Counted from the stretch's first letter, positions 30,326 to 41,328 are shown. The stretch: 64,000 nucleotides of DNA from Pelagibacterales bacterium SAG-MED05 (GCA_014654415.1 JACWDC010000001.1:79808-143807); one strand, 5' to 3'. Notes: generated from the sequence alone by a model not told the origin. Made by a program: numbers and translations.

Positions 30326-31090
30326 TTATCTAAATTTTCTTAGAGCTTTCAAAGTTTTTTCTACTGAATAATTTATAGTGTTTTTAAGAAAATTTGATTT
30401 ACCTAAATTCAAAATATAATTTAAATCAACAATTTTACTATTATTTTTATTGATAAAATCTTTAAAATTAAAAAAATATTTATCATCCCAATAGTTCAAA
30501 TGAATTTGAGTAGACTGAATACCAAAAGGTAGAAGAATCTCTTTATAAAAAAGTTGAGGTATGAATAATAAATCGAATTTATAGTAAGGAAACAACCCAT
30601 ACCCATCAATAATTATTTTAATTCCTGTGTCTTTTAAGGCTTTTAAAGTATTATTATCATATACGTGGTTGGGAGCAAAAAAGCTTCTTACATCGATCTT
30701 TCTTCTTTTGAATTCTGCTAAACCAACTTTAATTTTATTCAATTGTTCAGAGTAATCTAATCCATAAAATTCTGAGTGTCCCCCATAGTTAAAAATATCT
30801 TTTTTGTCTGATTTTTGTGTGTACACATGAGTGCATCCATGCATTGTTATTTCCCAACCTTTTTTTTGCCAATTAACTACTCTTTCCCAAAACTTAGGAT
30901 TCTTTGGATACTTTAATAGTTCTAGATCTTGATTGATTGGAATTACTCCTAGTAGTGGTTTTATATTATATTTATCAAATAATGACTCGCACTTATCCAT
31001 AAAATTCCAATTCATATTCTCAGAAATATCATCCATTCGGACAAGTAAACCTGTATATTTAGATGTAATTTTTTTTATTGAATTAAACAT
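30326..31090 (-). CDS. DUF2334 polysaccharide deacetylase-like protein
   Basis: The 254-residue protein has the NodB/deacetylase-like pattern of DUF2334: LLVRMDDISENM with an Asp-Asp pair near the start, TMHGCTHVYTQ with two histidines expected to bind metal, and FFAPNHVYDNNTLKALK further on. No signal peptide is seen, so it may act in the cytoplasm or at the membrane face. It is divergent from a GNAT protein (23 bases between starts). The pair may modify an envelope sugar, but this is only inference from context. Confidence 0.7.
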   Translation of the reverse strand: MFNSIKKITSKYTGLLVRMDDISENMNWNFMDKCESLFDKYNIKPLLGVIPINQDLELLKYPKNPKFWERVVNWQKKGWEITMHGCTHVYTQKSDKKDIFNYGGHSEFYGLDYSEQLNKIKVGLAEFKRRKIDVRSFFAPNHVYDNNTLKALKDTGIKIIIDGYGLFPYYKFDLLFIPQLFYKEILLPFGIQSTQIHLNYWDDKYFFNFKDFINKNNSKIVDLNYILNLGKSNFLKNTINYSVEKTLKALRKFR

Positions 31091-31113
31091 ATTAGTTTAT
31101 AGTTTATCTTACA

Positions 31114-32064
31114 GTGACTAAATTTCATATTAAAAAAATTTCAGAAATCGATAAAAACAAACTTCTTAAATTTTATCAAGCTTCTTTTAAATATGAAAAA
31201 TCTATTTTAGATGACTTTGCTTGGAGATATCGTTCGGGCTTTAATAATTTTGAGCCTTTAGTCCTTATAATTAATAACAAAATATGTGGGCATGCAGGCT
31301 TAATTTCTGTCGATTTAAAAGTGGAAGATAAAATAGAAAAAGCTATATGGTTCACAGATTTTTATGTCGATTCTAAATATAGAACTTTAGGTTATGGAAA
31401 ACTACTTACAGAAGCATGGATGAAAATCTGTCCTATTCAAATTACATTATGTAATGATCAATCTCTGAAAATATTTAAAAAATTTAGTTGGTCATATAAT
31501 AACAATTTTATTCGGAAGATTAAATTTTACAATTTTATAAATATTTTACCAGCTTTTAGAAAATTAGATAACTCTGAAAACTTTACAGATAAATTAGGAA
31601 ATTTGAGACTTGAAGAATTAAATAATAAAACTATTTCAAAAATTATAAAGATTAATGAAGAAAATTTTTCACAAAAATCTATTGGTATAGTTAGGGATGA
31701 AAGTTGGTTTAAATGGAGAATAAGCGACTGTCCTTATAAAAAAGATATTTTAATTTTTAGTTATGAGAATACATATTTAATTACACATGTAAAAAAAAGA
31801 AATAATTTAAAGATACTTAATATTATTTATTCATCAAAAGATATTAATTCAAATTTAATTAAAGTCTTTTTGGATTTTTCAAAAAGAAATCATATAGACT
31901 ATTTATCCTATATATCAAAAAAAAATAAATTGATTGATTTGTGCCTTCCATGGGAAAGAAAACTTAATTTTGCTTTTTACTCTGACAATCAACAAACTTT
32001 CAAAAAAATAAAAGAAAATTTTAGCGACATTCAATATATTGATAGTGATATTGATTATATATAA
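31114..32064 (+). CDS. GNAT-family acetyltransferase
   Basis: A 316-residue protein starting at GTG (31114). The first half is a GNAT domain: WFTDFYVDSKYRTLGYGKLLTEAWMK carries motif A with the R-x-x-G-x-G pyrophosphate loop, and CNDQSLKIFKKFSWSY follows as the usual tail. The second half (about 150-316) is a further domain not recognised. It does not look like a ribosomal or tRNA acetyltransferase. It is divergent from the DUF2334 gene and ends 3 bases before the pnp stop codon. Confidence 0.65.
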   Translation: MTKFHIKKISEIDKNKLLKFYQASFKYEKSILDDFAWRYRSGFNNFEPLVLIINNKICGHAGLISVDLKVEDKIEKAIWFTDFYVDSKYRTLGYGKLLTEAWMKICPIQITLCNDQSLKIFKKFSWSYNNNFIRKIKFYNFINILPAFRKLDNSENFTDKLGNLRLEELNNKTISKIIKINEENFSQKSIGIVRDESWFKWRISDCPYKKDILIFSYENTYLITHVKKRNNLKILNIIYSSKDINSNLIKVFLDFSKRNHIDYLSYISKKNKLIDLCLPWERKLNFAFYSDNQQTFKKIKENFSDIQYIDSDIDYI

Positions 32065-32067
32065 ATA

Positions 32068-34140
32068 TTAAGCTGATACTTGTTTCATTGAAAGTTTAAC
32101 TTTTCCTCTATCAAAACCTACAACCTTTACTGAAACTTCATCGCCTTCTTTAACAATATCGCCCACTTTTGCAACTCTTTTAGTGGCAAGTTCTGAGATA
32201 TGAACTAAGCCATCTTGCTTACCTAAAAAATTTACAAAGGCTCCAAATTCCATAATCTTAACTACTTTTCCTTTATAAATTTTTCCCATCTCTGGTTTAG
32301 CTATAAGATTTTTAATGAATTCTATTGCTTTATTTCTTGATTCTTCATCTGGAGCAGCAACTGTAACTTCGCCTGTATCTTTCACATCTACTTTCGCACC
32401 TGAAGTCTCGACTATCTCTCTAATAGTTGCTCCACCTTTTCCTATAACTGTTGCAATATCTTTTTTATCAACCTTTATTATTTCCATTTTAGGCGTATGT
32501 TTAGAAAATTCTTTTCTCGATGATTTTAAAGCTTTATTCATTTCTCCTAAAATATGTTCTCTTCCAGCTTTAGCTTGGTCCAGAGCTTTTTCCATAATAT
32601 CAAATGTAATACCCGTAATCTTAATGTCCATTTGAAGAGATGTAATCCCATCTTTTGTTCCAGCTACTTTAAAATCCATATCGCCTAAATGATCTTCGTC
32701 TCCTAAAATATCTGATAACACCGAAAATTTATCACCTTCTTTAATTAAACCCATGGCTATGCCGGCTACTGGTTCTTTTATAGGTACTCCTGCATCCATT
32801 AAAGACAGAGAGGTTCCGCAGACTGTTGCCATTGAAGATGATCCGTTTGATTCTGTTATTTCAGATACAACTCTTAAAGTGTAAGGGAAGTCTTCTTTTT
32901 TCGGTAAAGATGAGTTAATAGCTCTCCAAGCCAATTTACCATGGCCTATTTCTCTTCTGCCAGTTCCAATTCTTCCACACTCACCAACTGAAAATGGAGG
33001 GAAGTTGTAATGCAACATAAAATTTGATCTGTGCATACCGTCTAAGCTTTCTAATCTTTGTTCATCATCAGACATGCCTAAAGTAGTAACTACTAATGCT
33101 TGGGTTTCACCTCTTGTAAATAAAGCTGATCCATGTGTTCTTGGTAATACACCTACTTCACATTTAATTTGTCTCACATCAGAAAGACCTCTGCCATCAA
33201 TTCTCTTTTTATCCTCTAAAATTGCAGTTCTAACAATGTCTTTTTCAAGCGACTTTAATTGTGCCATCGCTTGGTTTTCTGTAACATTTTGATCTTCTGA
33301 AAACATTTCCTTACATTTAGTGTCTATCTCTGAAATAGCAGTTGATCTTTTCTTTTTATCAATTTCCTTAAAGGCTTTTCTTAAATCTTTTTCAAAAGTA
33401 CTAACAATTTTCTTTTTAACATCCGAATGATCTATCTCTTCGACTTCCCATTTAGGTTTTCCTGTTTTTTTGGCTAAACTTTCAATTGCTTTAATTATAG
33501 GTATAAAATTTTCATGTCCAAATTTTACTGCATCTAACATTACTTTCTCTGTTAACCCGGACGTCTCTGATTCTACCATTAAAACTGCGTCTTTTGTCCC
33601 TGCTACAACTAAATCTAATTCAGAGTCTTGTAATTCTGTTGGCGAAGGATTTAACAAATATTTTCCATCTTTATAACCAACTCTGCTCGCTGCAATTGGG
33701 CCTTGAAATGGAAGTCCTGATATAGCTAAAGCTGCCGATGAAGCAATTATAGACAAAACGTCTGGTTGATTTTCTCCATCATAAGATAAAACAGTAGGTA
33801 ATAATTGCACCTCATTCATAAAACTTGATGGGAATAATGGTCTAATTGGTCTGTCAATTAATCTAGAAATTAAAGTTTCTGCTTCGGTCGGTCTTGCTTC
33901 TCTTTTAAAATATCCTCCAGGTATCTTTCCCGCTGCATAATATTTTTCTTGATAATTTACAGATAATGGAAAATAATCTTGACCATCTTTTAAATTTTTG
34001 GCTCCAACAACTGTTGCTATCACGACTGTTTCGCCACATGTTGCAATAATTGCTCCATCAGCTTGTCTAGCAATTTTTCCAGTTTCTAAAGTTATTTTTT
34101 TTCCATTTATCTCAATTTCTTCTTTATGAATTTTGAACAT
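32068..34140 (-). CDS. pnp: Polyribonucleotide nucleotidyltransferase (PNPase)
   Basis: PNPase is the phosphorolytic 3'-5' exoribonuclease of the RNA degradosome. The 690-residue protein has two RNase PH-like core domains ([20 protein letters not shown] and [22 protein letters not shown]), the helical linker, a KH domain ([14 protein letters not shown]) and a C-terminal S1 domain ([25 protein letters not shown]). Its start overlaps the rpsO stop by one base, the standard rpsO-pnp arrangement. Confidence 0.98.
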   Translation of the reverse strand: MFKIHKEEIEINGKKITLETGKIARQADGAIIATCGETVVIATVVGAKNLKDGQDYFPLSVNYQEKYYAAGKIPGGYFKREARPTEAETLISRLIDRPIRPLFPSSFMNEVQLLPTVLSYDGENQPDVLSIIASSAALAISGLPFQGPIAASRVGYKDGKYLLNPSPTELQDSELDLVVAGTKDAVLMVESETSGLTEKVMLDAVKFGHENFIPIIKAIESLAKKTGKPKWEVEEIDHSDVKKKIVSTFEKDLRKAFKEIDKKKRSTAISEIDTKCKEMFSEDQNVTENQAMAQLKSLEKDIVRTAILEDKKRIDGRGLSDVRQIKCEVGVLPRTHGSALFTRGETQALVVTTLGMSDDEQRLESLDGMHRSNFMLHYNFPPFSVGECGRIGTGRREIGHGKLAWRAINSSLPKKEDFPYTLRVVSEITESNGSSSMATVCGTSLSLMDAGVPIKEPVAGIAMGLIKEGDKFSVLSDILGDEDHLGDMDFKVAGTKDGITSLQMDIKITGITFDIMEKALDQAKAGREHILGEMNKALKSSRKEFSKHTPKMEIIKVDKKDIATVIGKGGATIREIVETSGAKVDVKDTGEVTVAAPDEESRNKAIEFIKNLIAKPEMGKIYKGKVVKIMEFGAFVNFLGKQDGLVHISELATKRVAKVGDIVKEGDEVSVKVVGFDRGKVKLSMKQVSA

Positions 34141-34400
34141 TATTTCCTTAAATTTAATTGTTTTATTACTTTTTTATATGAATCTGAATTTTTCTTTTTA
34201 AGATAAACTAAAAGCTTTTTTCTTTTATTCACAGATTTTGCTAGACCTAAAGAGGAGTGCTTATCTTTGTTGGCTCTCTTAAAGTGTTCTGAAAGTTTAA
34301 AAATTTTGTCAGTTAATAGCCCTATTTGTATTTCTGTGGATCCTACGTCCTTGCTATGTATTGCTAGCGATTTAATTGTATCTTTTTTTTTCTGTGTCAT
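34140..34400 (-). CDS. rpsO: Small ribosomal subunit protein S15
   Basis: S15 binds the central domain of 16S rRNA and helps form a bridge to the 50S subunit. The 86-residue protein has the conserved [52 protein letters not shown] pattern and ends on the helix QLNLRK. It overlaps the rbfA end by 29 bases; truB, which lies between these two genes in most alphaproteobacteria, is missing. Confidence 0.97.
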   Translation of the reverse strand: MTQKKKDTIKSLAIHSKDVGSTEIQIGLLTDKIFKLSEHFKRANKDKHSSLGLAKSVNKRKKLLVYLKKKNSDSYKKVIKQLNLRK

Positions 34401-34770
34401 TTATCTTTATTTTTCTTATAATTTTTTCAATCTTTTCAGCATATTCAAATGAGTTATCTTCAACAAAAGTAAGTTTAGGAAGAAACTTAATATCTAGCCT
34501 TTTAGACAGCGCTCTTCTAACAAGATGAGAGTATTCCGTCAAGGCTCTAACTGTTTCTTTCATATCTACACCACCTAAAGGTATTACGTACACTCTGGCT
34601 GTTTTTAAGTCAGGAGTCATTCTAACCTCTGTTACAGTAATTAGTTTGGAATTAATTGAAGGAATTTTAGCTTCATTTCTAATAAATAACTCACCTAGGT
34701 TTTGTTTAACCAATTCTCCAACTCTTAATTGTCTCTGACTAAAAGCTCTTTGTGATGTTTGGTTTTTCAT
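34372..34770 (-). CDS. rbfA: Ribosome-binding factor A
   Basis: RbfA is a 30S maturation factor needed for late 16S rRNA processing, especially in the cold. The 132-residue KH-like protein has the start SQRAFSQRQLRVGELVKQNL, VTEVRMTPDLKTARVYVIPLG and LVRRALSKRLDIKFLPKLTFVEDNSFEYAEKIEKI, all family segments. It begins at the infB stop codon and runs 29 bases into rpsO. Confidence 0.93.
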   Translation of the reverse strand: MKNQTSQRAFSQRQLRVGELVKQNLGELFIRNEAKIPSINSKLITVTEVRMTPDLKTARVYVIPLGGVDMKETVRALTEYSHLVRRALSKRLDIKFLPKLTFVEDNSFEYAEKIEKIIRKIKINDTEKKRYN

Positions 34771-36965
34771 TATATTGACCTTTGAATTTTGTCTGATTGA
34801 TATGATTCGATTACGTCTTTTTCTTTAAAATCAATAAAATCTTTAATGCTAATACCACACTCAAATCCTGTGCCAACCTCCTTAACTTGATTTTTTTCTC
34901 TAAAAATACTTTGAATTTCACCACTATATACAACAACACCATCTCTTATAATTCTTGCTTTAGACTTACTTTTAATCTCTCCATTTATAACTTTTGATCC
35001 TGCAATTTTGCCCGCATTGGAAACTTTAAATATTTTTTGAATCTCGGCAGAGCCTAGGACTGTTTCTTTTATATCTGGTTCTAATAAACCTGATAAAGAT
35101 TTTTCAACATGTTCGAGTGCCTCATAAATTATATTGAAATATTTAATATTAATTTTTTGTTCTTCAGCTAATTTTTTAGCTTCTCTATTGGGTTTGACAT
35201 TAAAACCAATCAATATTGCATTTGATGCCTTAGCTAATGAAACGTCAGTTTCATTTATCATTCCAATGTCAGATAAAATTATTTTAGCTTCAACTTCTTC
35301 ATGTTTTATTTTATTAATTGCCATTTTTAATGCTTCACTTGATCCTTGAACGTCCGATTTAATAATAATATTTAATTCATCTTTTTCTTGAGCAGAATCA
35401 AAAAGTGTTGCTTTATCTTTAGCTAGAACTTTGTTTTGAACAAAGTTATTCTTTTTATATTCTGCCATTTCTTTAGCTTCATCTTCATCTTTGGTTACCA
35501 AAAATTCTGCTCCTGCAAAAGCCGAATTATTCATTCCCAATATTTCAACTGGCATGGAAGGTAAAGCTTCATTGATATTTTTGCCTTCATAATTTATCAT
35601 CGCTCTAATCTTGCCCCATGTGTCTCCACAAATAAAATAGTCTCCTCTTTTTAATTTTCCGTTGTTAATTAAAACTGTAGATACGGGTCCTTTCCCTTTG
35701 TCTATTTTAGACTCAATAACAATACCTTTAGCTTGTCCAGAAAATGAAGCTTTTAAATCCAAAATCTCTGATTGCAATAAAATGCTTTCTTTAAGTTTAT
35801 TCAAATTAATCTTTTTTAACGCTGATACTTCTACAAATAAAGTATCTCCGCTCAGATCTTCAGCGATTAACTCGTATTGCATCATTTCATTTTTAATTTT
35901 ACTTATATTTTTTTCAGGTAAATCACATTTATTAATTGCAACTATTATAGGAACCTTAGCAGCTTTGGCATGTTTAATAGCTTCAACTGTTTGTGGTTTA
36001 ATGCCATCATCAGCTGCAACTACTAGAACTACGATATCGGTAATTTTTGATCCACGAGCACGCATCTCAGTAAAAGCCGCATGACCGGGTGTATCAATAA
36101 AAGTAATAGCTTTATTATCTTCTGTTACAACTTGATAAGCTCCAATATGTTGAGTGATACCACCATGTTCTCCTGAAACAACATTTGTATCCCTTAAAGA
36201 ATCTAATAAAGAAGTTTTTCCATGATCAACATGCCCCATAATTGTAACTATTGGCGCTCTAGTTTGTATATCTCCTTCTAGTTTTTCTTTAACTTTATTT
36301 GTCTCTAAGGTTGGTTGATCTTCTAGTATTGGTTTGTGCCCAAATTCTTTAACAATATATTCCGCAGTGTCTTTGTCTATATTATGATTAATAGTCGCTA
36401 TTACCTTCATATTAAATAAGAATTTAATGATATCGCTAGACTTCTCAGCCATTCGATTTGAGAGTTCTTGTATAGTAATTTGTTCAGGTATTTTTACATC
36501 TCTAATTACTTTTTTGAACTCTTTCTTTTCTTCATTCTCTGGTTTATTTTTTTTCTCTTTTAATCTAGCTCTCTTAACAGAAGCTAAACTTCTTTGTTTA
36601 ATCTCAATTTCTTCAACATTTAAAGCTCTAGAAACAGTTAATTTAAAATCTCTTTTGTCTATTGGATTTTTTAATTTTAATTTGCTTTTTCCGGTTGGTT
36701 TATCTGGTTTCTTGATAAAAGCTTTTGTGGCTTGTTGTTCAATAAATCTTCTAGCATAATTTTTCTTTTTTATATCCTTTGTATCGGGATTATTGATATG
36801 GCCAACAGGTTGATTGCTTCTATTTATACTTTTATTACCTTTAAAAGGCTTTTTCTTTTCTACTGAGAAAGATTTCTTTCCATCTGCACTGATGGAGCTT
36901 GTATCAATTTTTTTTTTTAAATTTGATGTGATAGTAAGTGTCTTTTTTTTATCTTTTTTTTCCAT
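34770..36965 (-). CDS. infB: Translation initiation factor IF-2
   Basis: IF-2 is the GTPase that positions initiator tRNA on the ribosome. I take the start at MEKKDKKKTLTI (36965), four bases after nusA stops. A reading six codons longer from 36983 would overlap nusA. The resulting 731 residues keep the full G domain (IMGHVDHGKTSLLDSLR, FIDTPGHAAFTEMRARG, VAINKCDLP) and C-terminal domains II-IV. The Lys-rich N-terminal region is only about 150 residues before the IF2_N/G domains, much shorter than in many alphaproteobacteria. The ylxR gene usually between nusA and infB is absent. Confidence 0.96.
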   Translation of the reverse strand: MEKKDKKKTLTITSNLKKKIDTSSISADGKKSFSVEKKKPFKGNKSINRSNQPVGHINNPDTKDIKKKNYARRFIEQQATKAFIKKPDKPTGKSKLKLKNPIDKRDFKLTVSRALNVEEIEIKQRSLASVKRARLKEKKNKPENEEKKEFKKVIRDVKIPEQITIQELSNRMAEKSSDIIKFLFNMKVIATINHNIDKDTAEYIVKEFGHKPILEDQPTLETNKVKEKLEGDIQTRAPIVTIMGHVDHGKTSLLDSLRDTNVVSGEHGGITQHIGAYQVVTEDNKAITFIDTPGHAAFTEMRARGSKITDIVVLVVAADDGIKPQTVEAIKHAKAAKVPIIVAINKCDLPEKNISKIKNEMMQYELIAEDLSGDTLFVEVSALKKINLNKLKESILLQSEILDLKASFSGQAKGIVIESKIDKGKGPVSTVLINNGKLKRGDYFICGDTWGKIRAMINYEGKNINEALPSMPVEILGMNNSAFAGAEFLVTKDEDEAKEMAEYKKNNFVQNKVLAKDKATLFDSAQEKDELNIIIKSDVQGSSEALKMAINKIKHEEVEAKIILSDIGMINETDVSLAKASNAILIGFNVKPNREAKKLAEEQKINIKYFNIIYEALEHVEKSLSGLLEPDIKETVLGSAEIQKIFKVSNAGKIAGSKVINGEIKSKSKARIIRDGVVVYSGEIQSIFREKNQVKEVGTGFECGISIKDFIDFKEKDVIESYQSDKIQRSI

Positions 36966-36969
36966 AACA

Positions 36970-38520
36970 TTACTTGTAAACAATCTCTCTAGCTGACATA
37001 ATTAATTGGTCGGCTTCTTTTCTGGATAAAGAAAACTCTTCTAGGTATCCTTCAATCCTAATCTTTTTTCCTTTAATTTCATCAAAACCACCTATTAACT
37101 CATCAGATGACAGGTCGGCAAAATCGTTCAATTTTTTTATATTTTTTTGGCCTAGAATTACAAGCATTCCTTGTGTCATACCTTTTAGATTTATTAAGGA
37201 CTCTTCCACACCTAGCTCTTTTAATTTTTGAGCAACTTCTTCTTTTTCTTTAATCAATGTTTCTTTTGATCTATTTATCAATTCTTTTGCGGTCTCTTCA
37301 TCAATTGCATCTATCTTTGAAATATCCTCTGGTGTTGATTGGGCAATGTCTTCGATGCTTGCAAATCCTTCTGATACTAAAAGCTGTCCTAATGTTTCAT
37401 CAACTTCTAAATTTTTGATTAATGTTTCCGTTCTATCTTTAAACTCAGCTTGTCTTCTTTCAGAATCTTCTTTATCTGTCAGAATATCAATTTCATAATT
37501 TGTTAATTTAGAGGCTAATCTTACGTTCTGACCTCTTCGACCAATTGCTTTACTTAAATTTTCTTCCGTTAAAATAATATCTATTCTCTTATTATCTTGA
37601 TCAATTAAAACTTTTTGTATTTCTGCTGGCGAAAGTGACTCTGAAATTAAAGTTGGTAGATCTTCTGTCCATTTAATTATATCAATTTTTTCACCATGTA
37701 ATTCATTAACTATTGTCTGGACTCTGCTTCCTCTCATCCCCACACATGCTCCCACTGGATCAATAGAAGAATCTTGAGAGTATACACAAATTTTAGCTCT
37801 ACTCCCAGGATCTCTAGCAACAGCTTTAATCTCTATGGTTCCTTCATAAATTTCTGGAACTTCTTGAAAAAATAATCTAGCCAAAAATTGAGGGTGTGCT
37901 CTAGATAAAAATATTTGATGGCCTTTTAGTTCTTTTTTAACTTCATAACAATAGGCTTTTACTCTATCGCCATTTTTTAAAATTTCTCTTGGAATAAGCT
38001 CATCTTTTTTAATTACACCCTCAGCTTTTCCCAAATCTATAATAACATTTCCATATTCTAATCGCTTAATAATTCCACTGAGGATTTGACCTTGTTTATC
38101 TATAAAGTCCTCATATTGTCTATTTTTTTCAGCTTCACGCACTCTGGCACTAATTACTTGTTTAGCGCTTTGTGCAGCGATTCTTCCAAAGTCAACTTGA
38201 GGTAATTCCTCAAAAATTTTGTCTCCAATTTTTAAATCATTATTTTTAGAGTCAATCTTTTTTGCATCATCTAAGTTAATTTCTTTATAAGGATCTTCAA
38301 CATTTTCTACTATATCTAAAACTTTTTGAATTTTAATATTGCCACTTTCTCTATCGATTAATACTTCAATATTATTATCGTTTCCAAATTTAGTTAAAGC
38401 AGCTTTCTGAATTGCACTTTCCATTGAGCCAATAACAAGCTCCTTATCAATTGATTTTTCATTAGCAACTGATTCTACAATTCTTAAAAGTTCTAGTTTA
38501 TCTAATCCTCTATTTAACAT
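36970..38520 (-). CDS. nusA: Transcription termination/antitermination factor NusA
   Basis: NusA binds RNA polymerase and modulates pausing, termination and antitermination. The 516-residue protein has the N-terminal polymerase-binding domain, S1 (SGIIKRLEYGNVIIDLG), KH1 (ACVGMRGSRVQTIVNELHGEKIDII) and KH2 (AIGRRGQNVRLASKLTNYEIDIL) domains, and C-terminal acidic repeats. An AGGAG ribosome site stands 10 bases ahead of the ATG and directly after a terminator hairpin. rimP, normally upstream in the operon, is missing; metK lies 94 bases upstream. Confidence 0.96.
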   Translation of the reverse strand: MLNRGLDKLELLRIVESVANEKSIDKELVIGSMESAIQKAALTKFGNDNNIEVLIDRESGNIKIQKVLDIVENVEDPYKEINLDDAKKIDSKNNDLKIGDKIFEELPQVDFGRIAAQSAKQVISARVREAEKNRQYEDFIDKQGQILSGIIKRLEYGNVIIDLGKAEGVIKKDELIPREILKNGDRVKAYCYEVKKELKGHQIFLSRAHPQFLARLFFQEVPEIYEGTIEIKAVARDPGSRAKICVYSQDSSIDPVGACVGMRGSRVQTIVNELHGEKIDIIKWTEDLPTLISESLSPAEIQKVLIDQDNKRIDIILTEENLSKAIGRRGQNVRLASKLTNYEIDILTDKEDSERRQAEFKDRTETLIKNLEVDETLGQLLVSEGFASIEDIAQSTPEDISKIDAIDEETAKELINRSKETLIKEKEEVAQKLKELGVEESLINLKGMTQGMLVILGQKNIKKLNDFADLSSDELIGGFDEIKGKKIRIEGYLEEFSLSRKEADQLIMSAREIVYK

Positions 38521-38534
38521 TATTTAACACTCCT

Positions 38535-38561
38535 AAAAAAAAATGGGCTAAAGCCCATTTT
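38535..38561 (-). terminator. Intrinsic terminator hairpin just upstream of nusA
   Basis: A perfect 9-bp stem (AAAATGGGC with GCCCATTTT, plus coordinates 38540-38548 and 38553-38561) with a 4-base loop is followed on the minus strand by a run of nine U residues (38535-38543). It is the clearest intrinsic terminator in the window. The tract ends at the nusA Shine-Dalgarno AGGAG, so it could end metK transcripts or act as an attenuator for nusA. Confidence 0.75.
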
Positions 38562-38584
38562 GAATTTAACCGGTAATAATCCTC

Positions 38585-38612
38585 ATATTAATGAAAATTA
38601 TGGTTTTTTCAA
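38585..38612 (-). promoter_or_regulatory. Predicted promoter between metK and nusA, upstream of the terminator
   Basis: TTGAAA (38607-38612) and TAATAT (38585-38590) on the minus strand are 16 bases apart. Transcription from here would pass through the terminator hairpin before reaching nusA. Motif match by eye. Confidence 0.45.
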
Positions 38613-38614
38613 GA

Positions 38615-39778
38615 TTACAATCTAAATAAATCTGACTTATCTGTTTTTTCCCAAGTAAATTCACCGCTATTTGTTGGTTTTCTACCAAAATGTCCGTAGG
38701 CAGATGTGATCTCATATATTGGATTGTTTAGTTTTAACATTTCTCTGATTCCCCTTGGAGATAAATTAAAATTTTGATCAATAATCTTCTTAACTTTACT
38801 TACTTTATTTTCATCTCCCTTGGCAAGTTTTATAAAAATCGATAAAGGTTTTGAAACTCCTATAGCATAGGCAAGTTGAATTAAACATTTTTCAGAGACA
38901 CCTGCAGATACAATATTTTTAGACAAGTATCTTGCTGCATAAGCTGCTGATCTATCTACTTTAGTGGGATCTTTTCCAGAGAAAGCTCCTCCTCCGTGAG
39001 GAGCCGCTCCTCCGTAAGTGTCAACAATTATTTTTCTCCCTGTTAGACCAGTATCTCCATCCGGTCCACCAATTATAAATTGACCAGTTGGATTAATATA
39101 AATTTCTTTAGAATCTAAATCTATAAGATATTTTTCTGGTATAGACTTTTTTATGTATGGAAGAACTAAATTTTTAACCTGCTCTTGATTTAAGTCTTTT
39201 GAATGTTGAGTGGATATTACTACTGAGGTAACTTTTGTTGGCTTACTATCTTGATAGAGCATCGTAACTTGACTTTTAGAGTCCGGTTCTATTCCTTTTA
39301 AAACTCCTTTTTTTCTATCTTCTGCCATTAATCTTAAAATTTTATGAGAAAAATGAATTGGAGCTGGCATTAAATCATCTGTCTCTTTGCAAGCATAACC
39401 AAACATTATACCTTGATCGCCCGCACCTTCATCTTTATTGTCCTTTGAATCAACACCCATTGCTATGTCAGCAGATTGTTCATGCAAAAATGTTTCAATG
39501 CTAGCTGTTTTCCAGCTAAATCCTTCTTGATCATAACCAATATCTTTAATGCAATCTCTAACTTTTTTTATAATCTCTTCCTTGTCTATTTTTGGACCTC
39601 TGATTTCTCCAGCTAATACAACTTTATTAGTTGTTGTAAGAGTTTCGCAGGCGACACGGGAAAAAGGATCGCGAGATAGATAAGAGTCAACAACCATATC
39701 TGAAATTCTGTCACAGACTTTATCTGGATGACCTTCGGATACAGACTCGCTAGTAAATAAATATTTATTATCTTCCAT
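38615..39778 (-). CDS. metK: S-adenosylmethionine synthetase
   Basis: MetK makes SAM from methionine and ATP. The 387-residue protein has the family segments [14 protein letters not shown] near the start, [12 protein letters not shown], the flexible-loop region, [28 protein letters not shown] and the C-terminal GHFGRKP. It starts at the last base of the lnt stop codon. It links to ahcY in the methyl cycle. The 94 bases downstream hold a promoter and terminator-like hairpin before nusA. Confidence 0.97.
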   Translation of the reverse strand: MEDNKYLFTSESVSEGHPDKVCDRISDMVVDSYLSRDPFSRVACETLTTTNKVVLAGEIRGPKIDKEEIIKKVRDCIKDIGYDQEGFSWKTASIETFLHEQSADIAMGVDSKDNKDEGAGDQGIMFGYACKETDDLMPAPIHFSHKILRLMAEDRKKGVLKGIEPDSKSQVTMLYQDSKPTKVTSVVISTQHSKDLNQEQVKNLVLPYIKKSIPEKYLIDLDSKEIYINPTGQFIIGGPDGDTGLTGRKIIVDTYGGAAPHGGGAFSGKDPTKVDRSAAYAARYLSKNIVSAGVSEKCLIQLAYAIGVSKPLSIFIKLAKGDENKVSKVKKIIDQNFNLSPRGIREMLKLNNPIYEITSAYGHFGRKPTNSGEFTWEKTDKSDLFRL

Positions 39779-41328
39779 CAGTTTTTATTTTTTAAAATTA
39801 AAAAGATAAATAGATATGTAAATAAAAGAACAAAAAATATCAAATCATTTTTGTTTTTAAAATTATTGTTAATTAATGGTACATCTAATTCTATATTCCC
39901 AGTCTCATTTGCTTCTAATCGTTTAATTATTTTACCATTATTACTAATAAAAGCACTAATACCTTTATTTGCTGATCTAGCCAAATAAGTATTATTTTCT
40001 ATAGATCTGAAAATCGCTTTAGTAAAGTGTTGGTTCGGCCCTATAGAATTACCAAACCATGCATCTTCAGAAATATTTACAATCATATTAGTTTTTTTAT
40101 CAGAAAATTGTGTGAGATTTGGAAAAATTATTTCATAACATATCAAAGGAAGAATATTTAAGTCATCTAATATAAAATTTTTTTGTTCACTTCCTTTTGA
40201 AAAAGAACCATATCCTTGAGTGACTTTTTTTAATCCAAATTTCTCAAAGAAATCATGAAAAGGGATGAACTCACCAAAAGGAACAAGTTTTTTCTTATCA
40301 TATTTATAAAGTACCTCTAGATTATTATTGGACGCTATAAGGCTATTATAAAATTGATTTGAGTAATTGTCTTGGGTGTTTATTCCAAAAATTAACAAAT
40401 GTTTTTTAGAAAAACTTTTATTAAAAATATTTGAAAATTTTTTTAAATCTTCAAAATTAATTCCTGCAAATATTCCTTCTGGCCATATAAAGATAGTTTC
40501 TTTATTTGGATCAGGATCGCTATATCTTACAATTTTTTTAATTGTTTCCTTTATTTCTTTATCGCTATGAATATATCTCATATCAAAATTAGGAGATATT
40601 ACTTTTACATTTGCAGTTTTTTCAAAACCTCTTGCAATTTTTTGATCGTTATTAATCTTGTAAGATCCATAAATATAAAATGAAAAAAATATTAATAAAA
40701 AAAACGAAAAAATAAAGTATTTATACTTATTGTTAAAAAATAATATTACTGGAGAACAAAAAAAAACTATTGAAATTGAATTAAAAGCATAAAGTCCCAA
40801 GGGATTTAAAACCTGAATTATTTCAACTATCCATGACCACGAGTAAGACCACAAATTCCATGGGAATCCTGATAAAATATTTCCCCTTAAATAATCTATA
40901 AAAGAAAAAACTAAACAAAACAAAAAAAAAGAAGAATAATTATTTTTGATAAAAGGTCCTGAAAATAATGACGCAAAACCAAAAAAAAGTCCAAGGGATA
41001 GAGGAATCAATATTATAGAAAATGGTATTAACATCTTTAAATTTTCATCAAAAGTGAGTGAGTAGGAAATCCAATATGTTCCAGAAAGAAAGAAGCCTAT
41101 ACCGAAAAAATATCCAACAAAAAAAAGATTTTTTAAATAAGGTTTTTTCCGATATTTGTTTTTTGAACGCTTATTAATATTGGTTAATATTAAAAAAAAA
41201 ATTGGAATTATTAAAAAGTTGATTAATGTAATATTAAAAGGTTGAAAAGATAAAACAGATAATAATCCTAGAAAAAAAGGTATTATAAAAACTAATATTG
41301 TTCTACTATTAAGAATTAGATTGAGCAT
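39778..41328 (-). CDS. lnt: Apolipoprotein N-acyltransferase
   Basis: Lnt adds the third acyl chain to lipoproteins at the inner membrane. The 516-residue protein has about six N-terminal membrane helices, then the periplasmic carbon-nitrogen hydrolase domain with the catalytic Glu in IFIWPEGIF, Lys in [11 protein letters not shown] and Cys in [11 protein letters not shown], and a C-terminal membrane helix. Lipoproteins such as the BON protein at 53 kb are expected clients. It overlaps ybeY by 20 bases; the corC gene often found between them is absent. Confidence 0.93.
   Translation of the reverse strand: MLNLILNSRTILVFIIPFFLGLLSVLSFQPFNITLINFLIIPIFFLILTNINKRSKNKYRKKPYLKNLFFVGYFFGIGFFLSGTYWISYSLTFDENLKMLIPFSIILIPLSLGLFFGFASLFSGPFIKNNYSSFFLFCLVFSFIDYLRGNILSGFPWNLWSYSWSWIVEIIQVLNPLGLYAFNSISIVFFCSPVILFFNNKYKYFIFSFFLLIFFSFYIYGSYKINNDQKIARGFEKTANVKVISPNFDMRYIHSDKEIKETIKKIVRYSDPDPNKETIFIWPEGIFAGINFEDLKKFSNIFNKSFSKKHLLIFGINTQDNYSNQFYNSLIASNNNLEVLYKYDKKKLVPFGEFIPFHDFFEKFGLKKVTQGYGSFSKGSEQKNFILDDLNILPLICYEIIFPNLTQFSDKKTNMIVNISEDAWFGNSIGPNQHFTKAIFRSIENNTYLARSANKGISAFISNNGKIIKRLEANETGNIELDVPLINNNFKNKNDLIFFVLLFTYLFIFLILKNKN

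Noticed and set aside
35662..36084. 140-codon open frame antisense to infB
   Set aside because: It has no recognisable motif and lies fully inside infB, whose G-domain motifs are intact. It is an antisense shadow of that gene.
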